Positions 1-6,860 of a stretch of DNA of 7,113 nt are shown in pieces; position 1 is the first letter of the stretch; each line of letters opens with the position of its first letter. The notes under the pieces are model-generated. The model did no database searches. It saw only the letters and a list, made by a program, of their open reading frames with translations, and was not told where the DNA came from. The stretch is from JAGVUD01 sp052033935. Lineage in GTDB: Bacteria > Armatimonadota > UBA5829 > DSUL01. The stretch covers positions 1 through 7,113 of the forward strand of contig JBPOJE010000103.1 in the NCBI GenBank assembly GCA_052033935.1, read 5' to 3'. Both the position numbers and the translations under genes were made by a program.

Positions 1-104
1 GACCATCCTTCGCAGATGGCAAGCTCGACATCGAGCCACTTCTGGAACTTGTTCTGTTCGCTCCAGACGGAGCGCATCTTCGGAAGGCTGTAGCGAGAGA
101 TCAA
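1..104 (-). CDS. purB: Adenylosuccinate lyase, N-terminal fragment (cut by window edge)
   Basis: The first 34 codons are present and the rest lies beyond the left edge. The enzyme splits SAICAR to AICAR and adenylosuccinate to AMP, with fumarate released, in cytosolic purine synthesis. The visible peptide begins MISRYSLPKMRSVWSEQNKF and continues QKWLDVELAICEGW. This is the typical PurB opening: an SRYS-like start, a P-x-M-x-x-x-W-S-E-x-N-K-F-x-K-W-L core, then V-E-L-A. The start is taken as TTG at 104 because it places SRYS at residues 3-6 and has an AGGAG ribosome binding site 9 bases upstream. It lies 178 bases after purD on the same strand, which fits a purine gene pair. The family call is made from recalled motifs; catalytic residues lie outside the window. 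Confidence 0.88.
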   Translation of the reverse strand, partial: MISRYSLPKMRSVWSEQNKFQKWLDVELAICEGW

Positions 105-113
105 GAGCGCGTT

Positions 114-118
114 CTCCT
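114..118 (-). promoter_or_regulatory. Ribosome binding site of purB
   Basis: AGGAG on the minus strand, 9 bases before the TTG at 104. It supports the non-ATG start of purB, since no ATG in frame gives the SRYS-containing N-terminus. Confidence 0.6.
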
Positions 119-141
119 GCGCTTCGCGGCATGCAAAGCGC
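119..141 (-). other. Small stem-loop just upstream of the purB ribosome binding site
   Basis: GCGCTT at 119-124 is complementary to AAGCGC at 136-141, a 6-bp stem with an 11-base loop. It ends at the base next to the AGGAG of purB, so in the transcript it could affect ribosome access. There is no T-tract. In GC-rich DNA a 6-bp stem can arise by chance, so the functional claim is weak. Confidence 0.3.
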
Positions 142-177
142 GGCGGGCGGGAGCAGGGGAAATGTGCGGTGATGAAC

Positions 178-215
178 GGACTTCGGTGGATGCTGTCAGA
201 CGACAGCCGAAGTCC
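178..215 (-). other. Strong stem-loop between purD and purB
   Basis: GGACTTCGG at 178-186 is perfectly complementary to CCGAAGTCC at 207-215. Inside it, CTGTC (193-197) pairs with GACAG (202-206) around a 4-base loop, leaving one 6-base bulge (187-192). The combined stem is 14 bp. The minus-strand sequence after it is GTTCATCACC, not a T-run, so it is not a canonical intrinsic terminator. It could be a processing or mRNA-stability element, an attenuator, or a weak terminator. Confidence 0.55.
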
Positions 216-282
216 GGCAGGCTGGCCGACTCCGAAGCAGGGTTCTGCCCGGACTCAGCGCAGAATGTCGCGCCGCTCGGGA

Positions 283-1572
283 TCAAGAAAGGCGGGCTCC
301 GATATCCTTTCTGAAATGCTGGTTCTGGAAACGAATGCGCGAGCAGGCTTCGTAGGCCTTCGCACGCGCATCGGCAAAGGACGCACCGAGAGCTGTCACG
401 CTGAGAACACGCCCTCCGGAGGTAACGGCTCTGCCGTCCTCCAGCGCGGTTCCCGCCTGAAACACGGAAACGCCATCCACCCCGGCCGCCTCCTCCACAC
501 CCTCGACAGGAAATCCCACCGGGTATTTGCCAGGGTATCCGCCGGAAGCCAGGACGACGCAAACCCCGCATCCATCATACCACTTCGGCTCTATTTCGTC
601 GAGGCGATTCCGGACCGCGGCGACAAGGATGCTGGCGAAATCGGTCCGCAGCATGGGCAGCACAACCTGCGTCTCCGGGTCGCCGAAGCGGCAGTTGTAC
701 TCCAGCACTTTCAGGCCGTCAGAGGTGATCATCAAACCTGCGTACAGGCACCCGAAATACGGCATCCCCCTGGTTCCCATCCAGTGGAGGACGGGCATGA
801 CGGCGCGCTCGATGGCTTCGTGGTGAAGTTCGGGCGGCATGGCGGGAACCGGGCAGTAGCAGCCCATTCCGCCAGTGTTCGGCCCCTCGTCGTTGTCGTA
901 CGCCCGCTTGTGGTCCTGCACGGGCGGCATGGCGACAATCTCTTCGCCATTCGCTATCACCATCACCGAGGCTTCCTGTCCCGCGAGGCGCTCCTCGATG
1001 AGGACGCGGCCGCCAGACGCGCCGAACGCGCGGTCTATCATGATGGTTCGCAGGGCAGCCTCGGCCTCTGCCACGCTGGAGCAGACGAAAACGCCCTTGC
1101 CGGCCGCCTCGCCGTCAGCCTTGACGACTACTCCGCCCTCCTGCTCCACGCGCCGCACCGCCGCGGCAAGCGCGTTCTCGAACTCCTCGAACGCCTCCCA
1201 GTCTCCCGTGGGCACTCCCGCTTCGCGCATCACCTGCTTCGCGAAAACCTTGCTTCCCTCGATCCGTGCGCCCACGGCGAGCGGTCCGAAGAACGGGATC
1301 CCCGCCGCCAGAAACGCGTCGCCCAGCCCGTTGATGAGGGGCACTTCCGGGCCGCAGACAGCCAGATCAATGGCATTGTCTCTTGCCCATGCGCAGATGG
1401 CGGCGCTGTCTTTGACGGACACCGACACGCAACTGCCCAGCGGCGCCATGCCTGCGTTTCCCGGCATGCAGGCAACCGAGCGCACGAGCGGACTCGCGGC
1501 GAGGGCTGAGGCGAGAGCGTGCTCGCGCCCGCCCGAACCGATAACAAGGACATTCAGATCAGAGTCGCGCAT
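283..1572 (-). CDS. purD: Phosphoribosylamine-glycine ligase (GAR synthetase)
   Basis: This enzyme joins 5-phosphoribosylamine and glycine using ATP, the second step of de novo purine synthesis in the cytosol. The 429 residues match the usual full length. The N domain shows GSGGREHAL at 12-20 and a PGNAGMA stretch near 37-43. The ATP-grasp part shows VVKADGEAAGKGV at 149-161, NTGGMGCY at 232-239, and LYAGLM with EYNCRFGDPETQ around 277-302, which holds the metal- and ATP-binding Glu and Asn. The C-terminal lobe has ASGGYPGKYP at 342-351. The ATG start is followed at once by the first beta strand, as in the family; its ribosome binding site (GAGAGAAG) is weak. It starts 38 bases after the dnaB stop, which suggests co-transcription. 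No frameshift or missing key residue is visible. Confidence 0.97.
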   Translation of the reverse strand: MRDSDLNVLVIGSGGREHALASALAASPLVRSVACMPGNAGMAPLGSCVSVSVKDSAAICAWARDNAIDLAVCGPEVPLINGLGDAFLAAGIPFFGPLAVGARIEGSKVFAKQVMREAGVPTGDWEAFEEFENALAAAVRRVEQEGGVVVKADGEAAGKGVFVCSSVAEAEAALRTIMIDRAFGASGGRVLIEERLAGQEASVMVIANGEEIVAMPPVQDHKRAYDNDEGPNTGGMGCYCPVPAMPPELHHEAIERAVMPVLHWMGTRGMPYFGCLYAGLMITSDGLKVLEYNCRFGDPETQVVLPMLRTDFASILVAAVRNRLDEIEPKWYDGCGVCVVLASGGYPGKYPVGFPVEGVEEAAGVDGVSVFQAGTALEDGRAVTSGGRVLSVTALGASFADARAKAYEACSRIRFQNQHFRKDIGARLS

Positions 1573-1610
1573 AGGTCTTCTCTCACGGCCGCGAGCCGCC
1601 TGGGGGGCCG

Positions 1611-3014
1611 CTATTCCGGCTCCTCCACGTACGCGGCCATATTCTCGAACGAAGCGTACTTGGGTATGAACGACAGCTTGACGGTTCCCGTCGGGCCGTT
1701 TCGCTGCTTGGCGATGATGATCTCGGCCTCCTCGCCCTGCGAGTAGTCCGGAACTTCCAGATCTTCTTCGGGATGCTCGCGCGCCTCCTTGCGGAGTTCG
1801 CGGTTCTTGTAGTACTCGGGGCGGTAGATCATCAGGACGACGTCGGCTTCGGCCTCGATTGCGCCGGACTCGCGCAGGTCGGAGAGCATGGGGCGGTTCC
1901 CCTCGCGGCGCTCGGTCTGCCTCGAAAGCTGCGAGAGCGCGACGACGGGCACTTTCAGCTCGCGCGCCAGGCTCTTGAGCGAGCGGGATATCTCGGAGAT
2001 CTCCTGGTTGCGGTTTTCGACGTTCCGATGCCAGCGCATAAGCTGCAGGTAGTCAACGACGACGAGCGACAGCCCGTGCTCGGCTCGCAGGCGGCGGCAC
2101 TTGGTACGCATGGCCATCGCCGAGCAGTCCGGGGAGTCGTCAATGAACAGCGGCGCCTCCCACAGCGAGTTGATGCCCTTGGTGACGCGCATCCAGTCGG
2201 TGTCGCCGAGCGCCCCGCGTCTCAGCCTGTGCGCATCCACCCTCGCCTGCGAGCAGATCATCCTCTGCACAAGCTGCTCCTTGGACATTTCGAGGCTGAA
2301 GATGGCCACGGCTTTCTTCGTTGCCAGGGCGCCATTGACGGCGATGTTGAGGGCGAGGGCCGTCTTGCCCATGGAAGGCCGCGCGGCGATAATGACCAGA
2401 TCGCTTGCCTGAAACCCGCTCGTCTTGTCATCCAGGTCTTCGAAGCCCGTGGGCACACCTGTAACCGCGCCCGCCGACTCCATGAGCTCTTCCATCCGGA
2501 CCCAGGCTTCGTTCATGAGCGGAACGAGCGGCGAGAAGTACTGCCCCACCCTGCGCTGCGCCACGCGGAAGACGATCTGCTCGGCCTTGTCAACGAGCTC
2601 GGTGACATCGCCATCCTCGGAGTAGCCGAGCGCCTGAATCTCGCTGGCCGCGTTGAGCAGCCTGCGCAAAATCGCCTTCTCCTCGACAATGTGCGCGTAG
2701 TACTCGACGTTGGCGGCGGTGGGAACATACTCCATCAGCGCCACGACGTACTCGCGGCCCCCCACTTTGTCGAGCAGGTTCTGGGCGCGGAGCTGCTCAC
2801 AGACGGTGATCGGGTCTATCGGCTCATCCTTCTCGACAAGCAGGAGGATGTGCTCGAATATGGTCTGGTGCGCCACCCGATAGAAGTCGGCGGCCTGCAG
2901 TATCTCCGCGGCCTTGTCGCAGGCGGTGCGGTCGAGGAGCATCGAGCCGAGCGTTGACTGCTCGGCTTCAAGATTGTGCGGGGGCGTCTTTGCGAGCGCC
3001 TCTAACGATTCCAT
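1611..3014 (-). CDS. dnaB: Replicative DNA helicase DnaB
   Basis: This is the ring-shaped hexameric helicase that unwinds DNA 5' to 3' at the replication fork and recruits primase. Its 467 residues are typical. The N-terminal domain opens PPHNLEAEQSTLGSMLLD (11-28), the DnaB hallmark. The RecA-like C-terminal domain has a GVPTGFEDLD start (186-195), Walker A ARPSMGKTA (211-219), FSLEMS (239-244), Walker B VVVDYLQLM (318-326), SQLSR (361-365), SDLRESGAIEAEADVV (378-393) and the arginine-finger region AKQRNGPTG (435-443). Residues 401-428 form a charged, slightly extended loop before AEIIIAKQRNG, within normal variation. No intein interrupts the Walker A or other motifs, which are common intein sites in DnaB. 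It follows rplI, a conserved pairing. The ATG start fits the homologous N-terminus. Confidence 0.98.
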   Translation of the reverse strand: MESLEALAKTPPHNLEAEQSTLGSMLLDRTACDKAAEILQAADFYRVAHQTIFEHILLLVEKDEPIDPITVCEQLRAQNLLDKVGGREYVVALMEYVPTAANVEYYAHIVEEKAILRRLLNAASEIQALGYSEDGDVTELVDKAEQIVFRVAQRRVGQYFSPLVPLMNEAWVRMEELMESAGAVTGVPTGFEDLDDKTSGFQASDLVIIAARPSMGKTALALNIAVNGALATKKAVAIFSLEMSKEQLVQRMICSQARVDAHRLRRGALGDTDWMRVTKGINSLWEAPLFIDDSPDCSAMAMRTKCRRLRAEHGLSLVVVDYLQLMRWHRNVENRNQEISEISRSLKSLARELKVPVVALSQLSRQTERREGNRPMLSDLRESGAIEAEADVVLMIYRPEYYKNRELRKEAREHPEEDLEVPDYSQGEEAEIIIAKQRNGPTGTVKLSFIPKYASFENMAAYVEEPE

Positions 3015-3171
3015 CTTGCCTACCCCGTATCCTCAGCGAGAACAAGCGCGGCGTGACAGACCATCCCCACGCTGTCACCGCCGCCGGGCAAACCCCAGGG
3101 CGGCAGACGCGCGGGCATGCGTTCCAAACAGTGAAGAGCGCGTGGCGGCGGCGGCGCAGTTGTCAGCAGGC

Positions 3172-3198
3172 CCCCGGAGCATTGGCGCGCATCCGGGG
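3172..3198 (-). other. Inverted repeat in the rplI-dnaB gap
   Basis: CCCCGGA at 3172-3178 is complementary to TCCGGGG at 3192-3198 with a 13-base loop, starting about 20 bases beyond the rplI stop in the direction of transcription. No T-tract follows on the minus strand, so it does not meet the intrinsic terminator pattern. It may be an RNA processing or stability element between rplI and dnaB, or chance in GC-rich DNA. The rest of the 203-base gap (3015-3217) shows no gene I can support. Confidence 0.35.
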
Positions 3199-3217
3199 CG
3201 GGAGCGCGGAACCCCGC

Positions 3218-3673
3218 TTACCCGGCCTCTTCGGGCGCTACCTCGATCTTGACCGTGGTCACGACCTCGCGATGGAGGCGAACCGGCACGTCGAACTCGC
3301 CTATCGAACGGATCGGCTTGTCCAGGTCAATCTTCCGCCGGTCCACGTCCACGCCAAGCTGCTCTTTGACCGCCTCGGCTATGTGCTGCGCGGTGATGGA
3401 GCCGAACAGCTTTGTGCCGGACCCCACCCTGTGGCGAATGACGACCTTCGACCCTTCGAGCTGCCCCGCGGCGGCTTTCGCAGCGGCCACCCGCTGCTCG
3501 CCGAGGCGCACCTCGAGGGCGTGCTGCCGCTCGATGGCCTGAAGATTGCCCTTCGTCGCCTCGATGGCGAGCTTTCTCGGGAAAAGGAAGTTGCGGGCGT
3601 ACCCCTCGGCGACATTCGCCACTTCACCTTGCTTCCCGACATTCGGAACGTCTCTGGTAAGAATAACTTTCAT
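3218..3673 (-). CDS. rplI: 50S ribosomal protein L9
   Basis: L9 binds 23S rRNA near the L1 stalk and helps hold the reading frame. The 151 residues match the usual length of about 148-150. The N-terminal RNA-binding domain is textbook: MKVILTRDVPNVGKQGEVAN then VAEGYARNFLFPRKLA (1-36). A long charged and Ala-rich connecting helix spans about 41-75. The C-terminal domain contains GSGTKLFGSIT (84-94) and ends with the beta-rich FDVPVRLHREVVTTVKIEV (127-145). The ATG start is unambiguous. It lies 66 bases after mlaD and upstream of dnaB. The common partners rpsF, ssb and rpsR are not upstream here; the mla genes occupy that place. Confidence 0.98.
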   Translation of the reverse strand: MKVILTRDVPNVGKQGEVANVAEGYARNFLFPRKLAIEATKGNLQAIERQHALEVRLGEQRVAAAKAAAGQLEGSKVVIRHRVGSGTKLFGSITAQHIAEAVKEQLGVDVDRRKIDLDKPIRSIGEFDVPVRLHREVVTTVKIEVAPEEAG

Positions 3674-3739
3674 ATCTTGCCTATCCGGAACAGGTCCGCG
3701 GGCGGACAGCGCGCTGGCTGCCGACAGCCTCCCGCCGCG

Positions 3740-5080
3740 CTAGAACTTGAACTGCACTCCGGCGACAGCCCTATTGCTGCCGCCGATATCTTCGAAGCCC
3801 AACCACCCCCCGTAACCCGGAGTCAGGTCTATCAGCCCTTTCACATCCACGCGCGGAGCGTTGGGCCGGTAGAGATCGCCCTGGAGCATCCATTTATCAC
3901 TTGCCTGCCAATCATACCCGATACCGAGCCTCGATTGGTAGAGGCCGCCGCGAAAAGCGTGGCCGGGTTTCAGGACTCTTCCGGCCTGCAGGTTCAGTTT
4001 CGTGTTCTCACCCAGGTCGTACCCGCCGATGCGCAGGAAGTCTCCGCTTCGCATCTGATGGGTGAAGTTCACATCGGTCCGGAACTTGCCCCGGTCGGAA
4101 TCGAACAGGACGTCCACCTTCGGCCCCTTGCCGGAGGGCACCGGCGGAGGCTTCGGCCGATCTGCCGCGCCGGATGCCTGCGAACCAACCCCGACGATCT
4201 TGCTTACACGCTCGACGACGGCTTTGGCGCCCTCAGTGGTCTCGCGAAGATTCCGGATGCTCTGCTCCAGGTCTTGCTTCATGCCCGGCATTCCGGGCAC
4301 ATCCGTGATCTGCCTTGCGTTGTCCGCCGCCTTACCGATATCGGCGGACGCCTGCTTCAGGTTGGCGACGATAACGCGCAGATCACCACTGCCCGTCCCG
4401 CTCAGGAACTCCTCGATATGCTTCGAGGCGGCCTGAAGGTTCTCCATGGCACCCGCAAGACTGCTGGTGGTCCTGTTCACCCCGTCCCGATTCTCGGCGG
4501 CGACGCCCCGAATGTCGGTGATCAGCCCGAGCCCGGCGGCGGACGCGAGCCGGAGGTTCACGGCGGCCGCCTCAAGATTCTGCTGCAGGGACTTATCGGA
4601 CAGCAGTTTGTCCGCCGAGGCCCCGACCTTATCCAGCCTTTCGAGCACGGACGCAACCATCGGAAGCAGATCGTCGAGGCTCACCTGCGGCTGGCCGGGC
4701 AGCGTCTCGCCGCCGGTCAGCGCACCCGCGCTCACCGGGCCTGGCACGACTTCGACGTACGGGTCGCCCAGCACCGAGCGTGAAGCGAGACGAACGCGCG
4801 AACCTTTCGGGATCACGACATCGCCGTCAATGCGAAGCTCGATCTCGGCTTTGTTCGAAGAGTTCAGGCGGACGTCGGAGACATCGCCGATCCGGACGCC
4901 TGCCAACATAACAGGCGTGCCTTTCTCCAGCCCCTGCGCACTCGGGAAGATAGCCTTCAGAAGGTATGTGCCGGACGCCAGGCGCAGCGACCCGACATAC
5001 CAGTACGAGAATCCGAGCAGCAGGCAGCTTATGATAGCCGCAATGCCAACCTTCAGGTTTCTGAGGCGGTTCGATTCCAT
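3740..5080 (-). CDS. mlaD: MlaD-type MCE lipid transport protein with helical section and C-terminal outer-membrane-like domain
   Basis: This is the periplasmic lipid-binding subunit of the Mla ABC transporter. At 446 residues it is far longer than E. coli MlaD (about 180). Residues 12-29 form one membrane anchor (GIAAIISCLLLGFSYWYV). Residues about 38-114 form an MCE domain, with GLEKGTPVMLAGVRIGDV (50-67) and LGDPYVEV (104-111). Residues about 134-296 are mostly helix-forming with heptad-like Leu/Ala patterns. A Pro-rich linker spans 305-320. Residues 321-446 alternate polar and hydrophobic positions, are rich in Gly and aromatics, and end in VQFKF, a terminal Phe as in outer-membrane barrel proteins. 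This order matches the trans-envelope MlaD described in Veillonella parvula. The ATG at 5080 is chosen because it puts the anchor at the N-terminus; the frame is open further upstream, but that part overlaps mlaF and is a shadow. The barrel assignment is inference from sequence pattern. Confidence 0.9.
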   Translation of the reverse strand: MESNRLRNLKVGIAAIISCLLLGFSYWYVGSLRLASGTYLLKAIFPSAQGLEKGTPVMLAGVRIGDVSDVRLNSSNKAEIELRIDGDVVIPKGSRVRLASRSVLGDPYVEVVPGPVSAGALTGGETLPGQPQVSLDDLLPMVASVLERLDKVGASADKLLSDKSLQQNLEAAAVNLRLASAAGLGLITDIRGVAAENRDGVNRTTSSLAGAMENLQAASKHIEEFLSGTGSGDLRVIVANLKQASADIGKAADNARQITDVPGMPGMKQDLEQSIRNLRETTEGAKAVVERVSKIVGVGSQASGAADRPKPPPVPSGKGPKVDVLFDSDRGKFRTDVNFTHQMRSGDFLRIGGYDLGENTKLNLQAGRVLKPGHAFRGGLYQSRLGIGYDWQASDKWMLQGDLYRPNAPRVDVKGLIDLTPGYGGWLGFEDIGGSNRAVAGVQFKF

Positions 5081-5087
5081 TTCTCGA

Positions 5088-5858
5088 TCAACTCGGGCAT
5101 ACGGCGCTGCCGGCTCCGGCCTGCACGAATCGCTGAATGACCGGATGCTCCGACGCCAGAAACTCGCCGGGCGGCGCATAGACGGCGACAGCGCCGTCGT
5201 GGAGCAGGGCGATGCGGTCGGCGATGCGCGCAAGTGCGCCGATGTCGTGCGAAACGACGACCGACGTCAGGCCTAACCGCCGCCTCATCTCGGCGATCAG
5301 CTCGTCAATGGAGCGCGCCGTGGGCGGGTCGAGGCCGCTGGTCGGCTCGTCGTAGAACAGCACCTCCGGCCCCAGCGCAAGCGCCCGCGCGAGCCCCACC
5401 CGCTTCGCCATTCCTCCCGACAACTGGCTGGGATACAGCCCCTCCGTGCCGCTCAGATGCACGAGCTCCAGCGTGTCCTTAACGAGAGCGGCAACGGTCT
5501 TTCTGGTGTACCCCAAACGGCGCATTGGCGCAAGTGCGATGTTCTCGAACACGGTCATCGAGTCGAAAAGAGCGGAGTACTGGAAGACGAAGCCGACGTT
5601 GGCGCGGGCCTTCAGAAGGCCCTTCTCGCCAAGGCTGGCAATCTCCCTGCCGCACAGGCGCACGGTTCCCGCGGTTGGCGTCAGAAGGCCAGCCAAGCAC
5701 TTGATGAGCGTGCTCTTGCCCGAGCCGGACGAGCCGATGATGCCGACGATCTCACCCCGGTTGACTGACAGGTTGACGCCGCTCAGGATGACGCGGCTGT
5801 CGCGGGTAAAGACGAGCCCGCCCACGACGACCGCCTGCTCTTCCGGCGCGGCGCTCAA
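5088..5858 (-). CDS. mlaF: Mla phospholipid transporter ATP-binding protein MlaF
   Basis: This is the cytosolic ATPase that powers MlaE. The 256 residues contain every ABC motif: Walker A GSSGSGKST (42-50), Q-loop in FQYSALFDSMTVFENI (92-107), signature LSGGMAKRVGLARAL (146-160), Walker B LFYDEP (167-172), D-loop SGLDP (174-178) and switch His204 in VVSHD. The FQ-x-x-ALFDS-x-TV-x-EN stretch and LSGGM-x-KRV signature are typical of the MlaF/Mkl/Ttg2A branch, not of sugar or metal importers. The start is TTG at 5858: its bases overlap the mlaE stop (TTGA) and a GGGAG ribosome binding site lies 7 bases upstream. This overlap suggests translational coupling. No separate MlaB-like STAS partner gene is seen in the cluster. 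Confidence 0.96.
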   Translation of the reverse strand: MSAAPEEQAVVVGGLVFTRDSRVILSGVNLSVNRGEIVGIIGSSGSGKSTLIKCLAGLLTPTAGTVRLCGREIASLGEKGLLKARANVGFVFQYSALFDSMTVFENIALAPMRRLGYTRKTVAALVKDTLELVHLSGTEGLYPSQLSGGMAKRVGLARALALGPEVLFYDEPTSGLDPPTARSIDELIAEMRRRLGLTSVVVSHDIGALARIADRIALLHDGAVAVYAPPGEFLASEHPVIQRFVQAGAGSAVCPS

Positions 5859-6700
5859 GTCCGCGCTCCCGGCCCGAACATCAGAATCGCCAGGAAGAAG
5901 TTGAGCATGTAGATAAGCACGATGCTGATGACGACGGCGTTGGTCGTGGAGCGCCCGACGCCTGTGGCGCCCCCGGTGGTGCGCAGCCCCTGCTGACAGC
6001 AGACGAGAGTAACAACCAGACCGAAAACCGCCGCCTTGATGAGGCCCATGGTGATGTCGCGTCCCGTGACCATCTGCGCGAGCGACTGTTCGAAGCTTCC
6101 CCCGGGGACACGGCTTGCGACGGCCACGAAGTAGCCGCCGACAAGCCCGGCGGCGTTGGCAAACACCGTGAGCATGGGAAAGGCAACCAGCCCGGCCAGA
6201 ATGCGGGGCGCGACCAGGTATTCGATGGGGCCGATGGCAAGCGACCGGAGGGCGTCAATCTGCTCGCTGACCTTCATGGAACCGATTTCGGCGGCAATGG
6301 CCGAGCCTGCCCGCGCGGTGACGACGACGGCGGTCACCACGGGCGCCATTTCGCGCACGAGTGAGAGCCCGAGCCCGCCGCCGACATAGCTGCCCGCCCC
6401 GTACTTCACAGCCAGCAGGCTCGAATAGAGCGAGAGGACCATGCCCGAGAACATCACCGTCACGACGACAATCATCAGCGAGTTGACGCCCAGCACGCCC
6501 ATGTATGCCAGGGAGTCCACCCAGACGGCGCGCCGCGTGAGGGCGCAGCCGATGGCTTGCACGAGCAGTGTGACCGCCTCGCCAACGTTGTCCAGAAACG
6601 TAAACAACCGCTCGAAGGCGAACTGCGTCGGCATCGCGGCAGCCTTTACCACTTCCTGAGCAGTCCTGTCGAGAACGTCGCCTGTTTCGTGCTTTTGCAT
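5855..6700 (-). CDS. mlaE: Mla phospholipid transporter permease MlaE
   Basis: This is the inner-membrane permease of the lipid transporter. From ATG 6700 it has 281 residues (E. coli MlaE about 260). An amphipathic N-terminal helix (about 26-60) precedes hydrophobic segments at roughly 71-96, 118-137, 168-195, 219-237 and 255-276. The family signature runs REMAPVVTAVVVTARAGSAI (116-135) and continues AAEIGSMKVSEQIDAL (136-151), with the conserved Glu and Gly pattern; GLRTTGGATGVGRSTTNAVV (238-257) is the second conserved stretch. The frame is open up to a TTG at 6766, but the promoter predicts a transcript start near 6765, so that TTG would be untranscribed. ATG 6700 is therefore preferred. 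ATG 6634, with AAAGG 8 bases upstream, would give 259 residues and remains a real alternative. It is the first gene of the minus-strand run. Confidence 0.95.
   Translation of the reverse strand: MQKHETGDVLDRTAQEVVKAAAMPTQFAFERLFTFLDNVGEAVTLLVQAIGCALTRRAVWVDSLAYMGVLGVNSLMIVVVTVMFSGMVLSLYSSLLAVKYGAGSYVGGGLGLSLVREMAPVVTAVVVTARAGSAIAAEIGSMKVSEQIDALRSLAIGPIEYLVAPRILAGLVAFPMLTVFANAAGLVGGYFVAVASRVPGGSFEQSLAQMVTGRDITMGLIKAAVFGLVVTLVCCQQGLRTTGGATGVGRSTTNAVVISIVLIYMLNFFLAILMFGPGART
5866..5870 (-). promoter_or_regulatory. Ribosome binding site of mlaF
   Basis: GGGAG on the minus strand inside the end of mlaE, 7 bases before the TTG at 5858. It supports the TTG start and the 4-base overlap with mlaE. 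Confidence 0.65.
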
Positions 6701-6771
6701 CTGGCCCCGTGAACCGTGATCTCCACCAGCCGAATTCCCGCACGGCAACGGTGGATTTCGCGGCAAGAGGC

Positions 6772-6800
6772 AGTATAGTCAGGCGGCGGAGGGCTGTCAA
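6772..6800 (-). promoter_or_regulatory. Near-consensus sigma-70 promoter for the mlaEFD run
   Basis: On the minus strand, TTGACA (6800-6795) is followed by exactly 17 bases and TATACT (6777-6772), matching 6/6 and 5/6 of the housekeeping consensus at the best spacing. The predicted transcript start is about 6765, giving a leader of about 65 bases to ATG 6700. In DNA this GC-rich such a match is unlikely by chance. It implies strong, probably constitutive expression of mlaEFD and perhaps of the rplI-dnaB-purD genes beyond. Confidence 0.85.
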
Positions 6801-6830
6801 TCGAGGGGTTGTTGGGTGGCGGGCACTGAT

Positions 6831-6855
6831 GTGCGGCCATCTCTGCTGGCCGCAC
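6831..6855. repeat. Perfect 9-bp inverted repeat (hairpin 1) in the divergent intergenic region
   Basis: GTGCGGCCA at 6831-6839 is fully complementary to TGGCCGCAC at 6847-6855, with a 7-base loop. It lies upstream of both the mla promoter and cas3, so it is not where a terminator for either gene would be. It could be an operator, part of an unannotated small RNA, or a REP-like intergenic element. Confidence 0.6.
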
Positions 6856-6860
6856 GGCGT

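Noticed and set aside
101..571. Minus-strand frame overlapping the end of purD and the purD-purB gap
   Set aside because: Arg/Ser/Pro-rich with no motif, mostly inside purD in another frame; the real genes there are purD and purB.
169..1509. Long plus-strand open frame (446 codons) opposite purD
   Set aside because: It is antisense to an intact, strongly conserved gene and shows no recognisable domain; long antisense frames are expected in GC-rich coding DNA.
2363..2389. Ala in place of the first Gly in the DnaB Walker A stretch (ARPSMGKTA)
   Set aside because: The essential GKT is intact and AARPS-x-GKT is common among DnaB proteins, so it is not a defect.
1773..2957. Long plus-strand open frame (394 codons) opposite dnaB
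   Set aside because: Mirror frame of dnaB with His/Arg/Gly-rich, low-complexity composition and no family match.
3698..3735. GC-rich stem possibilities in the mlaD-rplI gap as a terminator
   Set aside because: Stems are short (about 5 bp, e.g. GGCTG/CAGCC at 3716-3729) and no T-tract follows on the minus strand.
2954..4783. Very long plus-strand open frame (609 codons) opposite rplI and mlaD
   Set aside because: It crosses two real genes and their gap; the length comes from GC-rich codon bias. No domain or plausible start context is seen.
5081..5233. N-terminal extension of the mlaD frame by 51 codons
   Set aside because: The extension overlaps mlaF out of frame, is Arg/Ser-rich, and would bury the membrane anchor; ATG 5080 gives a normal MlaD N-terminus.
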